The position numbers were made by a program, and so were the translations under genes. 64,000 bases of DNA from Paracoccus everestensis (GTDB lineage Bacteria > Pseudomonadota > Alphaproteobacteria > Rhodobacterales > Rhodobacteraceae). The notes under the pieces were generated by a model that did not search any database, had not been told where the DNA came from, and worked only from the letters and a program-made list of their open reading frames with translations. Location of the stretch: NCBI RefSeq assembly GCF_021491915.1, contig NZ_CP090836.1, positions 1,660,501 through 1,724,500 of the forward strand. The letters run 5' to 3'. Positions 1 to 8,431 of the stretch are shown one piece after another (within the stretch, counting starts at the first letter, position 1; every line of letters starts with the position of its first letter).

Positions 1-168
1 AAAGCCTTGGGGTTGGCAGCGTAACCCGCGCGCCGCCCGTCGCCAAGCGCAAGGATCGCCGGAGAGGCCATGTTGGTCCGGGCGTGATCTCTGTCAGGAT
101 CGCCGCAAGGACAAAGCCCCATGCTGCCTCGGATCGACCCCGCCCAACAGGCTTTGCGTCAGGTCCAT
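1..168 (-). pseudogene. LysE/RhtB-family exporter remnant, frameshifted, cut by window edge
   Basis: On the minus strand, right after hemF, the translation shows the LysE-family N-terminal signature in two frames: one frame reads GFVLAAILTEITPGP, and after a one-base shift the next reads NMASPAILALGDGRRAGYAA. Together they match the usual hydrophobic start and the TPGPNM motif of amino-acid exporters. An ATG at 168, overlapping the end of hemF, lies in yet another frame, so at least two shifts are needed to rebuild one protein. Either the gene is broken or there are base errors at this edge. Family assignment rests on this short stretch only. Confidence 0.5.
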
Positions 169-1013
169 TTCGCCAAGGGTGGCAGGCTCATCAGCACCGC
201 ATCGGCGTTATGGCCGGTTTCCAGCCCGAATTTCGTGCCCCGGTCGTAAACAAGGTTGTATTCCGCATAAAGCCCCCGATGGACAAGTTGGGTGTCGCGG
301 TCGTCATCGGTGAAAGGGTGGCCCATCCGCAATTCGGCCAAAGGCAGGAAGGCGGGCAGGAACGCCTCGCCCACGGCGCGGGTAAAGGCGAAATCGGCCT
401 GCCAAGCGCCAGTATTCAGATCGTCGAAGAAGATGCCGCCGACGCCCCGCGCCCGGCTGCGATGGGGGATGAAAAAGTATTCATCCGCCCAGGCCTTGAA
501 ACGGTCGTAATAATCGGCGCTGTGGGCGTCGCAGGCGGTGCGAAGGGTGGTGTGGAAATGCGCCGTGTCTTCGGCATATTCGATGCAGGGGTTCAGGTCC
601 GCCCCGCCGCCGAACCACCAGGCACCCGGCGTCCAGAACATCCGCGTGTTCATGTGGACCGCAGGGGCGTGGGGATTTTGCATATGTGCGACCAGGCTAA
701 TGCCCGATGCCCAGAAGCGCGGATCGCTGTCGATCCCCGGCACGCCGCGCGATGCCATGGCGGCCTGGGCGCGGGGGGCAAGGGTGCCGTGAACCTCGGA
801 CCAGTTGACGCCGACCTTTTCGAAGACGCGGCCGCCGCGCATGACCGACATCAGACCGCCGCCGCCATCGTCGGCGCGGATGGTCGGGGTCACGTCGAAC
901 CGTCCTGCGGCAGCGGTTCCCGGCCCGAGATCCTCCAACCCTTCGAAGGCGGCAACGATGCGGTCGCGCAGGGTGCGGAACCAAGCGGCGGCGGTGCGGC
1001 GTTCCTGATCCAT
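159..1013 (-). CDS. hemF: Oxygen-dependent coproporphyrinogen III oxidase
   Basis: Cytoplasmic enzyme of heme synthesis that oxidatively decarboxylates coproporphyrinogen III to protoporphyrinogen IX using O2. The 284-residue protein carries the HemF signature around residues 106-124 (SLVAHMQNPHAPAVHMNTR) and the GGGADLNP block at about 135-142, and its length is close to family size. The start ATG at 1013 is followed directly by conserved sequence. The 3' end overlaps the LysE remnant. An oxygen-using heme enzyme fits an aerobe that also builds a high-affinity oxidase (the cco genes further on). Confidence 0.95.
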   Translation of the reverse strand: MDQERRTAAAWFRTLRDRIVAAFEGLEDLGPGTAAAGRFDVTPTIRADDGGGGLMSVMRGGRVFEKVGVNWSEVHGTLAPRAQAAMASRGVPGIDSDPRFWASGISLVAHMQNPHAPAVHMNTRMFWTPGAWWFGGGADLNPCIEYAEDTAHFHTTLRTACDAHSADYYDRFKAWADEYFFIPHRSRARGVGGIFFDDLNTGAWQADFAFTRAVGEAFLPAFLPLAELRMGHPFTDDDRDTQLVHRGLYAEYNLVYDRGTKFGLETGHNADAVLMSLPPLAKWT

Positions 1014-1089
1014 CTGCCTTCTCCAATCTTGATTTGCCAGCCTGTGCGCGCGGCGTTAGCATCCCTTACCCGCTGTAAAGAGACCCGTC

Positions 1090-1509
1090 ATGACCCGCAA
1101 CACCGCCCTTGCCGCGACCTTGGCCTTGCCATTGCTGGTGGCGGCCTGCGGCACCCCCCAGGAACGCTGCATCAGCAACAACACCAGTGAATACCGAACC
1201 GTCAGCCGCCTGCTGGCCGAGGTCGAGGGGAACCTGGCACGCGGCTATGCCTGGGAGGAACGGCAGGTCGTGCGCGACCGGCTGACCCAGTGCCGGACGA
1301 TCTGGCGCGACAAGGACGGCAATGCGGTCACAGGATACGAACCCTGCTGGCGCGATTATGTGGATACGGAGCGTTTCCGCGTGCCCATCGACCCGGCCGC
1401 GGAACAGCGCAAGCGCGACAACCTGGCGGCGCGTCAAACGCAACTGGGCGACCGGGCGGCAGCCGTGGTGCAGGCCTGCCGCGCGGCTTTTCCGGAAGAT
1501 CAGGGCTGA
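1090..1509 (+). CDS. Small lipoprotein of unknown function
   Basis: 139 residues with a short signal peptide ending in a lipobox (LVAAC, Cys at about 20), so it is expected to be lipidated and exported. The mature part is rich in charged residues and contains further Cys residues (ERC, QCR, PCW, QACR) that could form disulfides in the periplasm. No known domain is recognised. It is divergent from hemF and ends head-on against the SDR gene with no gap. The call as a lipoprotein is secure; the role is unknown. Confidence 0.75.
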   Translation: MTRNTALAATLALPLLVAACGTPQERCISNNTSEYRTVSRLLAEVEGNLARGYAWEERQVVRDRLTQCRTIWRDKDGNAVTGYEPCWRDYVDTERFRVPIDPAAEQRKRDNLAARQTQLGDRAAAVVQACRAAFPEDQG

Positions 1510-2322
1510 TCAGACCGTCTGCACCGCCACCCGATCGGCCAGGCTGCGCCCGCCGTCAACAGTCACGATCTGTCCGGTCACGAACCGCGACGCATCGCTT
1601 GCCAGATACAGCACGGTGTCAGCCAGTTCATCGGCAGGGGCGATGCGTCCCATGGGCGTCGCCGCGACGATCCGGTTGCGCAGGTCGGGCTTTTCGCGCA
1701 GCGATTCCTGCAATTCGTGGGACATCACGCTTCCGAAACGGACGCCGTTCACCCGTATTTTGTGGGGTGCAAGCGCCAGGGCCATCCCGCGCGTCGCCTG
1801 TTCCTGTGCCGCATAGGCGATGGAATATCCCAGCATGGTCGGCACCGGATGCAGCGCGGCCAGGGTCGAGATGTTTACGATCGCCCCTGCCGCGCCGGCG
1901 GCGGGATCGGCCTCGGTCTCGGCCTGCTTGATCATGCGCTTGGCCACGATCTGGGTCATCCGCAGCCCGGCCATGACGTTCTGGCGCAACAGTTGTTCCA
2001 GCACATCCAGATCGGTATCCAGCGGGTCGGACGCTTTGACCAGCCGATGCGCGTTGACCAGGATATCGACCCGGTCAAAGGCATCCAGCGTCGCAGACAA
2101 CAGGTTCGCCGTCGCCAGCTTTTCCGACATCCGGCCCGAAAAGCAGCGGACATGGGGATCGCCGTCGGCGTAATCGGACATCGCCGTGGCCAGTGCGGCT
2201 TCGTCCCAGTCGGCGAACATGACATGGGCGCCGCGTTCAACGAAGTGCCGCGCAATGGCCAAACCGATACCGCGCCCTGCCCCCGTCACGATGGCGGTCT
2301 TGCCCTGGATGGACAGGCCCAT
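1510..2322 (-). CDS. SDR-family protein lacking the catalytic lysine
   Basis: 270-residue short-chain dehydrogenase/reductase fold with the NAD(P)-binding TGAGRGIG motif at residues 13-20, the catalytic-type Ser in GAIVNIS, and the C-terminal TVDGG strand. The usual YxxxK active-site motif reads YAAQE when aligned on the downstream [10 protein letters not shown] block, so Lys is replaced by Glu. Such SDR proteins are often inactive in the classical reaction or act as regulators or binders. It overlaps the upstream methyltransferase by one base, so the two are probably co-transcribed with clpS. Confidence 0.85.
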   Translation of the reverse strand: MGLSIQGKTAIVTGAGRGIGLAIARHFVERGAHVMFADWDEAALATAMSDYADGDPHVRCFSGRMSEKLATANLLSATLDAFDRVDILVNAHRLVKASDPLDTDLDVLEQLLRQNVMAGLRMTQIVAKRMIKQAETEADPAAGAAGAIVNISTLAALHPVPTMLGYSIAYAAQEQATRGMALALAPHKIRVNGVRFGSVMSHELQESLREKPDLRNRIVAATPMGRIAPADELADTVLYLASDASRFVTGQIVTVDGGRSLADRVAVQTV

Positions 2323-3338
2323 CAGCGCCGCGCCTTGCGCACCGGGTTGCGGCTGGCATTGCGACCCGCGCCCGTTGCCTCGATCACCTTGAAGCGGTTG
2401 TCGCCGCGCAGTTCAGTGACTTGGGCGAAATGCTGCGCCAGGGCGGTTTCATAGGGCAGGTGCCGGTTGGCAACCATCCACAGCCGCCCCGCCCCGGTCA
2501 GCAGGCGCGCGGCAGCGGCGATGAAATCCGCCCCGATCCGGGGGTCGGCCATACGACCATCATGAAAGGGCGGGTTCATGATCACCCCGTTCACAGGTTC
2601 GCGCAGGGTGAACTCGCGGGCATCCGCCCAGTGGAACTGCGCACGCGGATCCAAGATATTGTCACGTGCGGACTCCAGGGCGGCGTGATCTGCCTCGACC
2701 AGATGAATGGCCTCGATCCCTGGGCGGGCCAAGGCCTGCGCGGACAGCCAACCCCATCCGGCACCCAGATCGACCACGCGGGTCGGCATCCGGTCGGGCA
2801 GCGCAGCCGCCAGCATGGCCGATCCGGGATCGATTCCGTCGGCGGAAAACACGCCGGGCCGCGTCACGAAGCCCGGCACGACCTCGCGCGCGCGCGCGGT
2901 CCAGTCCTCAGGCAACCAGTCGCCCGCCGGCACGGTCACGCGAAAGATCTTGCCGTGCGCCTTGCTGTGAACCTCGTCCACCGGGGCAAGCAGCCGCAGC
3001 TCCCGCAGCATCGAATCGATGCCATCGGTCTTTTGCCCGTCGATCCACAGCGCGGCACCGGGCACCAGGCGGGACGCGGCATCGGCGATGCGAGCGCGTG
3101 CCTCGGCCTTGGCGCGGGGCAGGATGACCAGGGCGCCGTCGAACCGGCCCTCGACCGCAGGCGCAACAAGGAAGCCGCGCGCGGCCAAGGCGTTGTGATC
3201 GGGGAAATGTCCTTGCCGGATGCGGGTATGCGCCGGGTCCAGCGGCGACAGATCATCGCCCCCCCGCGCGCCGATCACAAGAAAATCCCCTTCGGGACAG
3301 CTATCCGAAAGGGCCAGGGCCAGACGTGTCGTTGTCAC
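2322..3338 (-). CDS. Class I SAM methyltransferase, RsmC/RlmG-like
   Basis: About 338 residues. The second half has a Rossmann SAM-binding motif ([13 protein letters not shown]) and the NPPFHDG catalytic motif typical of enzymes that methylate guanine N2 in rRNA, such as RsmC (16S G1207) and RlmG. The first half is the diverged duplicated domain of that family. The reading frame stays open upstream, but it overlaps clpS there. I prefer the GTG at 3338, three bases after the clpS stop with a purine-rich GGAAAAAG upstream; an ATG at 3362 inside clpS is the alternative. Exact rRNA target is inferred, not shown. Confidence 0.8.
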   Translation of the reverse strand: MTTTRLALALSDSCPEGDFLVIGARGGDDLSPLDPAHTRIRQGHFPDHNALAARGFLVAPAVEGRFDGALVILPRAKAEARARIADAASRLVPGAALWIDGQKTDGIDSMLRELRLLAPVDEVHSKAHGKIFRVTVPAGDWLPEDWTARAREVVPGFVTRPGVFSADGIDPGSAMLAAALPDRMPTRVVDLGAGWGWLSAQALARPGIEAIHLVEADHAALESARDNILDPRAQFHWADAREFTLREPVNGVIMNPPFHDGRMADPRIGADFIAAAARLLTGAGRLWMVANRHLPYETALAQHFAQVTELRGDNRFKVIEATGAGRNASRNPVRKARR

Positions 3339-3340
3339 TG

Positions 3341-3658
3341 TTATTCTTTTTCCATTGTGCATTGCAGCGGGTGCTGCTGGCGCCGCGCCAGTTCCATGAC
3401 CTGCGCGACCTTTGTTTCGGCAACCTCGTGCGAAAATACGCCCACAACAGCCACGCCCTTGCGATGGACGGTCAGCATGATGTCGATCGCCTGGGCATGG
3501 GTCATGTTGAACAGCCGTTCCAGGACATGGACCACGAATTCCATCGGCGTGAAATCGTCGTTCAGCATCAGCACCTTGTACATCGGCGGGCGCTGCGTGC
3601 GCGTGCGTGGCTTGACGGCCAGTTCGATGTGGTCGTCGGGTCCGTCGCCGTCTGTCAT
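3341..3658 (-). CDS. clpS: ATP-dependent Clp protease adaptor ClpS
   Basis: Adaptor that hands N-degron substrates to ClpAP. The conserved core [20 protein letters not shown] followed by the ClpA-contacting region ([18 protein letters not shown]) is complete. The start at 3658 gives 105 residues, normal for ClpS; a further in-frame ATG at 3709 would add 17 residues and is less likely. First gene of the group clpS / methyltransferase / SDR, divergent from the carboxypeptidase gene. Confidence 0.93.
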   Translation of the reverse strand: MTDGDGPDDHIELAVKPRTRTQRPPMYKVLMLNDDFTPMEFVVHVLERLFNMTHAQAIDIMLTVHRKGVAVVGVFSHEVAETKVAQVMELARRQQHPLQCTMEKE

Positions 3659-3782
3659 CCAGTGCGCCATGCTGTCCGTCTGGTCCTGCGATCCTGCTGC
3701 CCAAGCCAATATAGTCTATTTCACCGGCGATGAAAGCCCGCCCAAAGTTGAGATGGGACAAGAAAATACACCAAATGGGCGG

Positions 3783-3811
3783 TTACATGGCTGTGAATGC
3801 CGTGCTATTAT
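3783..3811 (+). promoter_or_regulatory. Sigma-70-type promoter of the D,D-carboxypeptidase gene
   Basis: TTACAT at 3783-3788 and TATTAT at 3806-3811 with a 17-base spacer, a good match to the housekeeping consensus. Transcription would begin near 3818, which excludes the most upstream possible ATG (3797) as the start of the following gene. Confidence 0.5.
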
Positions 3812-3844
3812 CCAGATATTAAGCAAGGGCATGCGACAAACGAC

Positions 3845-5524
3845 ATGCCGTCCCGAGGCAGAGAGACAGCGACAGTGATCCGTATTTCCCAGACAGCCCG
3901 GCTGTGGGCCTTTCTCGTGCTGGCCATGCTCGTTCCGGCGACGCTTTCGGCGGCACCTTTTGCCGCCTATGTGATCGACGCGCGCACAGGCCAGCCCATC
4001 TACAAGCAAAACGAGGATACGCGGCTTCATCCCGCGTCCCTGACCAAGATGATGACGCTGTACATGGCCTTTACCGCAATCGAACGCGGGCAGGTCCGGC
4101 TGGATTCGCAATTCCCCGTATCCACCAATGCGGCGTCCGAACCGCCATCCAAGCTGGGGCTGAAGGCGGGGCAGCGAATCGAATTGCGCTATCTGATCCG
4201 CGCCGCCGCGATCAAGTCCGCGAACGACGCCGCCACCACCATCGGCGAAGGCTTGGCCGGGTCGGAAGAAGCCTTTGCCCAGCAGATGACGCAGATGGCC
4301 CGCGCCTTGGGGATGCGGAACAGCAATTTCCGCAACGCCCATGGCCTGACTCAGGAGGGGCATTATTCGTCGGCCCACGACATGACCATCCTGGGGCGGC
4401 GGCTGTTCTATGATTTTCCGCAATATTACAACATCTTTTCGCGCCGGTCGGCGGATGCGGGAATTGCGCAGGTGGCCTCGACCAACAAGCGGTTCCTGGA
4501 TGCCTATGAAGGCGCGGACGGAATCAAGACCGGCTATACCCGTGCGGCAGGCTTCAACCTGACGGCGTCTGCTCAGCGCGGCAACAAGCGGGTGATCGCT
4601 ACGGTTCTGGGCGGCACCTCGACCGCGCATCGCAACCAGGTCATGGCACAACTGCTGGATGCTGGCTTCAGCCGGGTTCCGAACCGCGTCCGCGAGGTCC
4701 GCCCCGAAGCACCGCGCCTGCTGGCACAACGTGTCGTGCGGCGCGCGCAGGTCGAGCCCTCGGCCGCAGCGACGACACCGGAACCGCAGCGGCTGGTGCT
4801 GTCGGCATCTGCGCCGCCCGTGCGGGTCAGCCGTCCTGCCTTGGCCTCGACAGCCGCCGTGGCCCAGGCCCCGCAGGTCGCACGCGAAGCGGCCCCGGTG
4901 GGCGGCCTGACCTTGGCGGCCAGTGCGCGCCCGGTCAGCCGCCGCGCGACCGCACCTGTCGCGGAAGCCCAAGTCGCCGAAGCTGCGCCACAGGCGCAAT
5001 CCGCCAGCCTGGCCGCCCCGGTTCTGGCCGCATCGGCCCGTCCTGCCCCGTCACCACGGTCCCGCACAGCCAGCACGGCGGTTGTCGCGACCCCCAATCC
5101 CGGGGCCGAACCCGAGGCCATCGCCCGCGCCGTGGCCGAGGCCGTTCCGCAGAACGGCGGAACCTCGATGTCGCTGCTGGCCTCGCCCGCGCCGAAGCCG
5201 CGTTCCGAAACGGTGATCCTGGCGGCCATGGGGGAAGGCGACATAGCCGACCCCGAGACGTTGGAGATCGTGTCCCGCCCCGCCAATGGCGGACGCGGCT
5301 GGGGCGTGACGCTGGGTATGTTTGCGTCCCGGGCCGAGGCGGAAAAGCTGCTGTTGCGCAGCGCCTTGCAAGACGGTGCAATCCTGGGCGGCGCCGCGCG
5401 ACACGTTGCCGATACCAAGCGCGGCTTCCAGCCCAGCTTTGCCAACATGACAAAGGGCAATGCCGAACTGGTGTGCGAACGCTTCGTTAGCCGGTCGCAG
5501 GAATGCCAGGTCGTCGGCCGCTGA
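3845..5524 (+). CDS. D-alanyl-D-alanine carboxypeptidase (PBP5/6 type) with C-terminal SPOR domain
   Basis: Periplasmic peptidoglycan enzyme that trims the terminal D-Ala of stem peptides. With the ATG at 3845 it has about 559 residues: a signal peptide (LWAFLVLAMLVPATLSA), then the three penicillin-binding motifs SLTK (about 65-68), SAN (about 125) and KTG (about 228). A long Ala/Pro-rich linker (about 290-470) follows, and then a SPOR domain from about 485 to the end, which binds denuded glycan at the division septum. A GTG at 3875 with a GAGAGA ribosome site is an equally possible start. The linker-plus-SPOR layout suggests septal targeting. Confidence 0.9.
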   Translation: MPSRGRETATVIRISQTARLWAFLVLAMLVPATLSAAPFAAYVIDARTGQPIYKQNEDTRLHPASLTKMMTLYMAFTAIERGQVRLDSQFPVSTNAASEPPSKLGLKAGQRIELRYLIRAAAIKSANDAATTIGEGLAGSEEAFAQQMTQMARALGMRNSNFRNAHGLTQEGHYSSAHDMTILGRRLFYDFPQYYNIFSRRSADAGIAQVASTNKRFLDAYEGADGIKTGYTRAAGFNLTASAQRGNKRVIATVLGGTSTAHRNQVMAQLLDAGFSRVPNRVREVRPEAPRLLAQRVVRRAQVEPSAAATTPEPQRLVLSASAPPVRVSRPALASTAAVAQAPQVAREAAPVGGLTLAASARPVSRRATAPVAEAQVAEAAPQAQSASLAAPVLAASARPAPSPRSRTASTAVVATPNPGAEPEAIARAVAEAVPQNGGTSMSLLASPAPKPRSETVILAAMGEGDIADPETLEIVSRPANGGRGWGVTLGMFASRAEAEKLLLRSALQDGAILGGAARHVADTKRGFQPSFANMTKGNAELVCERFVSRSQECQVVGR

Positions 5525-5546
5525 AAGCCGTCACCGTTCCATGACG

Positions 5547-5577
5547 AAGGGGGCAGAGTGATCTCTGCCCCCTTTTT
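5547..5577. terminator. Bidirectional intrinsic terminator
   Basis: Perfect stem GGGGGCAGAG / CTCTGCCCCC (5549-5558 and 5563-5572), loop TGAT, flanked by AA and TTTTT. It lies between the convergent carboxypeptidase gene and ccoS and can serve the plus-strand gene well; the A-tract on the other side is short. Confidence 0.85.
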
Positions 5578-5592
5578 CATTGCCCGGCCGGG

Positions 5593-5754
5593 TCAATCGG
5601 GCTTGGGGCGGTCGTCCCATTTGTCGCTGAGGATGCGTTGGGCATCCCCTTTCGGATCCTCGAACTGATGCGACCGCAAGGCCCAGATAAAGGCCACAAG
5701 ACCTGCCGCCCCCAGGCCAAGTGAAACGGGGATCAGAATGGACAGGATCTCCAT
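5593..5754 (-). CDS. ccoS: cbb3-type cytochrome oxidase assembly protein CcoS
   Basis: 53-residue membrane protein: start MEILSILIPVSLGLGAAGLV, one transmembrane helix, then the typical FEDPKGDAQRILSD tail of CcoS. CcoS is needed to insert heme and copper into the binuclear centre of cbb3 oxidase. Start ATG at 5754, 12 bases after the ccoI stop. Last gene of the ccoGHIS operon. Confidence 0.92.
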   Translation of the reverse strand: MEILSILIPVSLGLGAAGLVAFIWALRSHQFEDPKGDAQRILSDKWDDRPKPD

Positions 5755-5766
5755 GCGTGCTTCCTT

Positions 5767-7959
5767 TCAATCCCGCAGCCGCAGCGCGTTCAGCGTCACC
5801 GTGATCGAGCTGAGCGACATCGCAAGCGCCGCAATCAGCGGGGTGACCATGCCAGCCACCGCCAGCGGAACCGCCACGATATTATAGGCGATGGAGATTG
5901 CAAAGTTCTGGCGAATACGCCGCGTCGCCAAACGGGCGGTCGCGACCGCCTCGGCCACGGGCACCAGATCGTTGCCGGTCAGCACCATGTCACTGGCCAC
6001 CCGCGCCGCGTCCAATGCGCTGGCGGGCGAGACCGAGGCATGGGCCCGGGCCAATGCCGCCGTGTCGTTCAGCCCGTCGCCTACCATCAGGACGCGCGCG
6101 CCCTTGGCAGCCAGGCCCGCCACCATCGCCTCTTTTCCCTGGGGATCGACGGCGGCGTGGAAATCCTGGATGCCCAGGCGCCCAGCCAGATCCGCAACGG
6201 CCGCCTTGCGGTCCCCCGATATCAGCACGACCCGCAGCCCTGCCTTGCGCAGCATCGCCACGCATTCCGCAGCGCCGGGGCGCAATTCGTCGGTGAACTC
6301 CAGCCGGACGGGGGCTTGACCTTCGACCGCCAGCCATGTCGCGCTCGTGGGCCTGTCTTCGTCGTCATCGGCGACACCCAGCCAGTCGGCGCGGCCCAGC
6401 CGGACGATGCGGCCACCCCAGCAGGCCGAGACGCCAAAGCCTGGATGTTCGGCCACGTCGGAAAGATCTGCAAACGGATGATCGGCCAGGGCCGCAGCCA
6501 AGGCAACTGACAGCGGATGAGAGGAACCTTGGGCCAGGGCATGGGCAACTGGGCGCATCTCGGCAGGCAGCGGATCGGCGCTGACCAGCGACGGACGGCC
6601 CAGGGTCAGGGTGCCGGTCTTGTCGAAGACGACGGTATCGACCTCGGCCAGGCGTTCCAGGGCGGTGCCGTCCTTGATCAGCAGCCCGCGCCGGAACAGC
6701 CGCCCCGATGTGGCGGTGGCAACCGCCGGAACCGCCAGGCCAAGCGCGCAGGGACAGGTCACGATCAGCACCGCCGCCGCAATGTTGACGGCAAGGCGCA
6801 GGTCGCCCGTGGCCCAGACCCACCCCGCAAAGCTGCACAGCGCCATCAGGTGAACGCTGGGCGAATAGGTCCGAGAAGCCCGTTCGGCCAGAGAGGTATA
6901 GCGTCCGCGTGCGGCCTCGGCCGCCTCGACAAGGGCGGTCAGCCGGGACAGGGACGAATCGCGGCCCGCAGCCGTCACGCGCAGCACCAGCGGCCCGGTC
7001 AGGTTCACCTCGCCTGCCGACAGCATCTGGCCGGGCGCGGCCAGCACGGGCAGGGTTTCGCCGGTCAACAAGGCACGGTCGATTTCAGACCGCCCCTCGA
7101 CGATCTCTCCATCCGCGGGAACGCGCGCGCCGGGCCGGATGCGGATCAGGTCGCCGGGGCGCAGGTTTGCGACGGGAACCGTCTGTTCCGTCCCCTCGAC
7201 CAGCAGGGTCGCACGCGGAACCTCCAGCGCGGTCAGCTCGGCTGCGGCAGACCGGGCGATGGCGCGGGTGCGGTGGTCCAGATAGCGCCCGATCAGCAAG
7301 AAAAAGCATAGCATCGCCGCAGCGTCGAAATAGGCGTGATGCCCCGATTCCATCGTCTCATAGACCGAGATCGCACTGGCCAGGATCAGCGCCAGCGAGA
7401 TCGGCACGTCCATGCCCAGCCGCCCCACCCGGATCGCCGCCCAGGCACTGCGAAAGAAAGGCTGGCCCGCGAAAAATACCGTCGGCAGGGCGATGGCGCC
7501 GCTGATCCAGTGGAACAGGTCGCGCGTGGCGGATTCGGCGCCAGACCAGACGGCCACCGACAGGATCATGATGTTCATCATCGCGAAACCCGACACGCCG
7601 ATGCGCATCAGCAGGTCGCGTCCCTGCCGGTCGGCCGTGGTGGCGGAAAGCGCGTCGGGATCAAGCTCGTGTGCCTCGAACCCGACGCCCGCCAGCACGA
7701 GGATCAGATCATCCGCCGTCAGCCCCGGCGCATCGATGGTGACGCGGCGCAGGGTCAGGTTGACGCGGGCATTCTGCACGCCGGGATGGGCCGTCAGTGC
7801 GGTTTCCACATCGGTGATGCAGGTTGCACAATGGGCTGTGGGCAGGGACAGGATCACTGTGCCCCGCGCCACCTCGGCCCGGTCCGCCAGGCGTTGCGCC
7901 AAGGGTGCCGCGTCGCAGGCGGGACAGGCGCTGAAGCCTGATGCGGTCAGGTCTGCCAT
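5767..7959 (-). CDS. ccoI: Copper-exporting P1B-type ATPase of cbb3 oxidase assembly (CcoI/FixI)
   Basis: 730 residues. An N-terminal CPACD motif and a heavy-metal-binding domain with CATC (about residues 44-47) precede eight predicted membrane helices, the metal-transport motif CPC (about 402-404), and the phosphorylation motif DKTGTLT starting near 445. It moves Cu(I) across the inner membrane for the CuB centre of the cbb3 oxidase. It starts one base after the ccoH stop, so translation is likely coupled. Confidence 0.95.
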   Translation of the reverse strand: MADLTASGFSACPACDAAPLAQRLADRAEVARGTVILSLPTAHCATCITDVETALTAHPGVQNARVNLTLRRVTIDAPGLTADDLILVLAGVGFEAHELDPDALSATTADRQGRDLLMRIGVSGFAMMNIMILSVAVWSGAESATRDLFHWISGAIALPTVFFAGQPFFRSAWAAIRVGRLGMDVPISLALILASAISVYETMESGHHAYFDAAAMLCFFLLIGRYLDHRTRAIARSAAAELTALEVPRATLLVEGTEQTVPVANLRPGDLIRIRPGARVPADGEIVEGRSEIDRALLTGETLPVLAAPGQMLSAGEVNLTGPLVLRVTAAGRDSSLSRLTALVEAAEAARGRYTSLAERASRTYSPSVHLMALCSFAGWVWATGDLRLAVNIAAAVLIVTCPCALGLAVPAVATATSGRLFRRGLLIKDGTALERLAEVDTVVFDKTGTLTLGRPSLVSADPLPAEMRPVAHALAQGSSHPLSVALAAALADHPFADLSDVAEHPGFGVSACWGGRIVRLGRADWLGVADDDEDRPTSATWLAVEGQAPVRLEFTDELRPGAAECVAMLRKAGLRVVLISGDRKAAVADLAGRLGIQDFHAAVDPQGKEAMVAGLAAKGARVLMVGDGLNDTAALARAHASVSPASALDAARVASDMVLTGNDLVPVAEAVATARLATRRIRQNFAISIAYNIVAVPLAVAGMVTPLIAALAMSLSSITVTLNALRLRD

Positions 7960-7960
7960 C

Positions 7961-8431
7961 TTATTTCACCCTCGCCCCGGCGTAATGGTCCAGCCGTTGC
8001 CGGAACGGTGTTCCGTCCGGCGCCGTTGCCTGGACATGAATGTTCCAGACCCCCGGTTCCAGCACCAGGGACGCGCGATAGATACCGCCGCCCGCAGGAT
8101 CGAATTGCGGCGTCACGTCGGAGCGCTTGTGGGTCGGGCGCCCGATGGTGGCGGTAAAATCGCGCAGGATGGGATGGGCGCCTTGGCTGTCCACGAGCTC
8201 GATGACGACTTCGGTGCCGTCATAGCGGGCCTTGGCCGTCCAACCCAGGTTTTCCTGCGCCAGCCGGTCCCGGTCGAATTCCTGGGATGCGACATAGCTA
8301 TTACTGACCTCAAGCCCCGGAAAGCTGCCAATGGCTAGGAAAGCCATGACCAGGTTGACGGAAATGATGACCCCGAATGCCGCCAGAGTGATGATCAGGA
8401 CATGGCGCCCCGTCAGTTCTTTTGCCATCAT
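7961..8431 (-). CDS. ccoH: cbb3 oxidase assembly protein CcoH (FixH)
   Basis: 156-residue FixH-family protein: one N-terminal membrane helix (VLIITLAAFGVIISVNLVMAF) and a periplasmic domain with the NSYVASQEFDRDR and GVWNIHV segments of the family. The start overlaps the ccoG stop as ATGA. CcoH contacts the oxidase subunits during maturation. Confidence 0.92.
   Translation of the reverse strand: MMAKELTGRHVLIITLAAFGVIISVNLVMAFLAIGSFPGLEVSNSYVASQEFDRDRLAQENLGWTAKARYDGTEVVIELVDSQGAHPILRDFTATIGRPTHKRSDVTPQFDPAGGGIYRASLVLEPGVWNIHVQATAPDGTPFRQRLDHYAGARVK

Noticed and set aside
3344..3761. Upstream extension of the methyltransferase across clpS
   Set aside because: The clpS frame is clearly coding there; the extension has no methyltransferase sequence.
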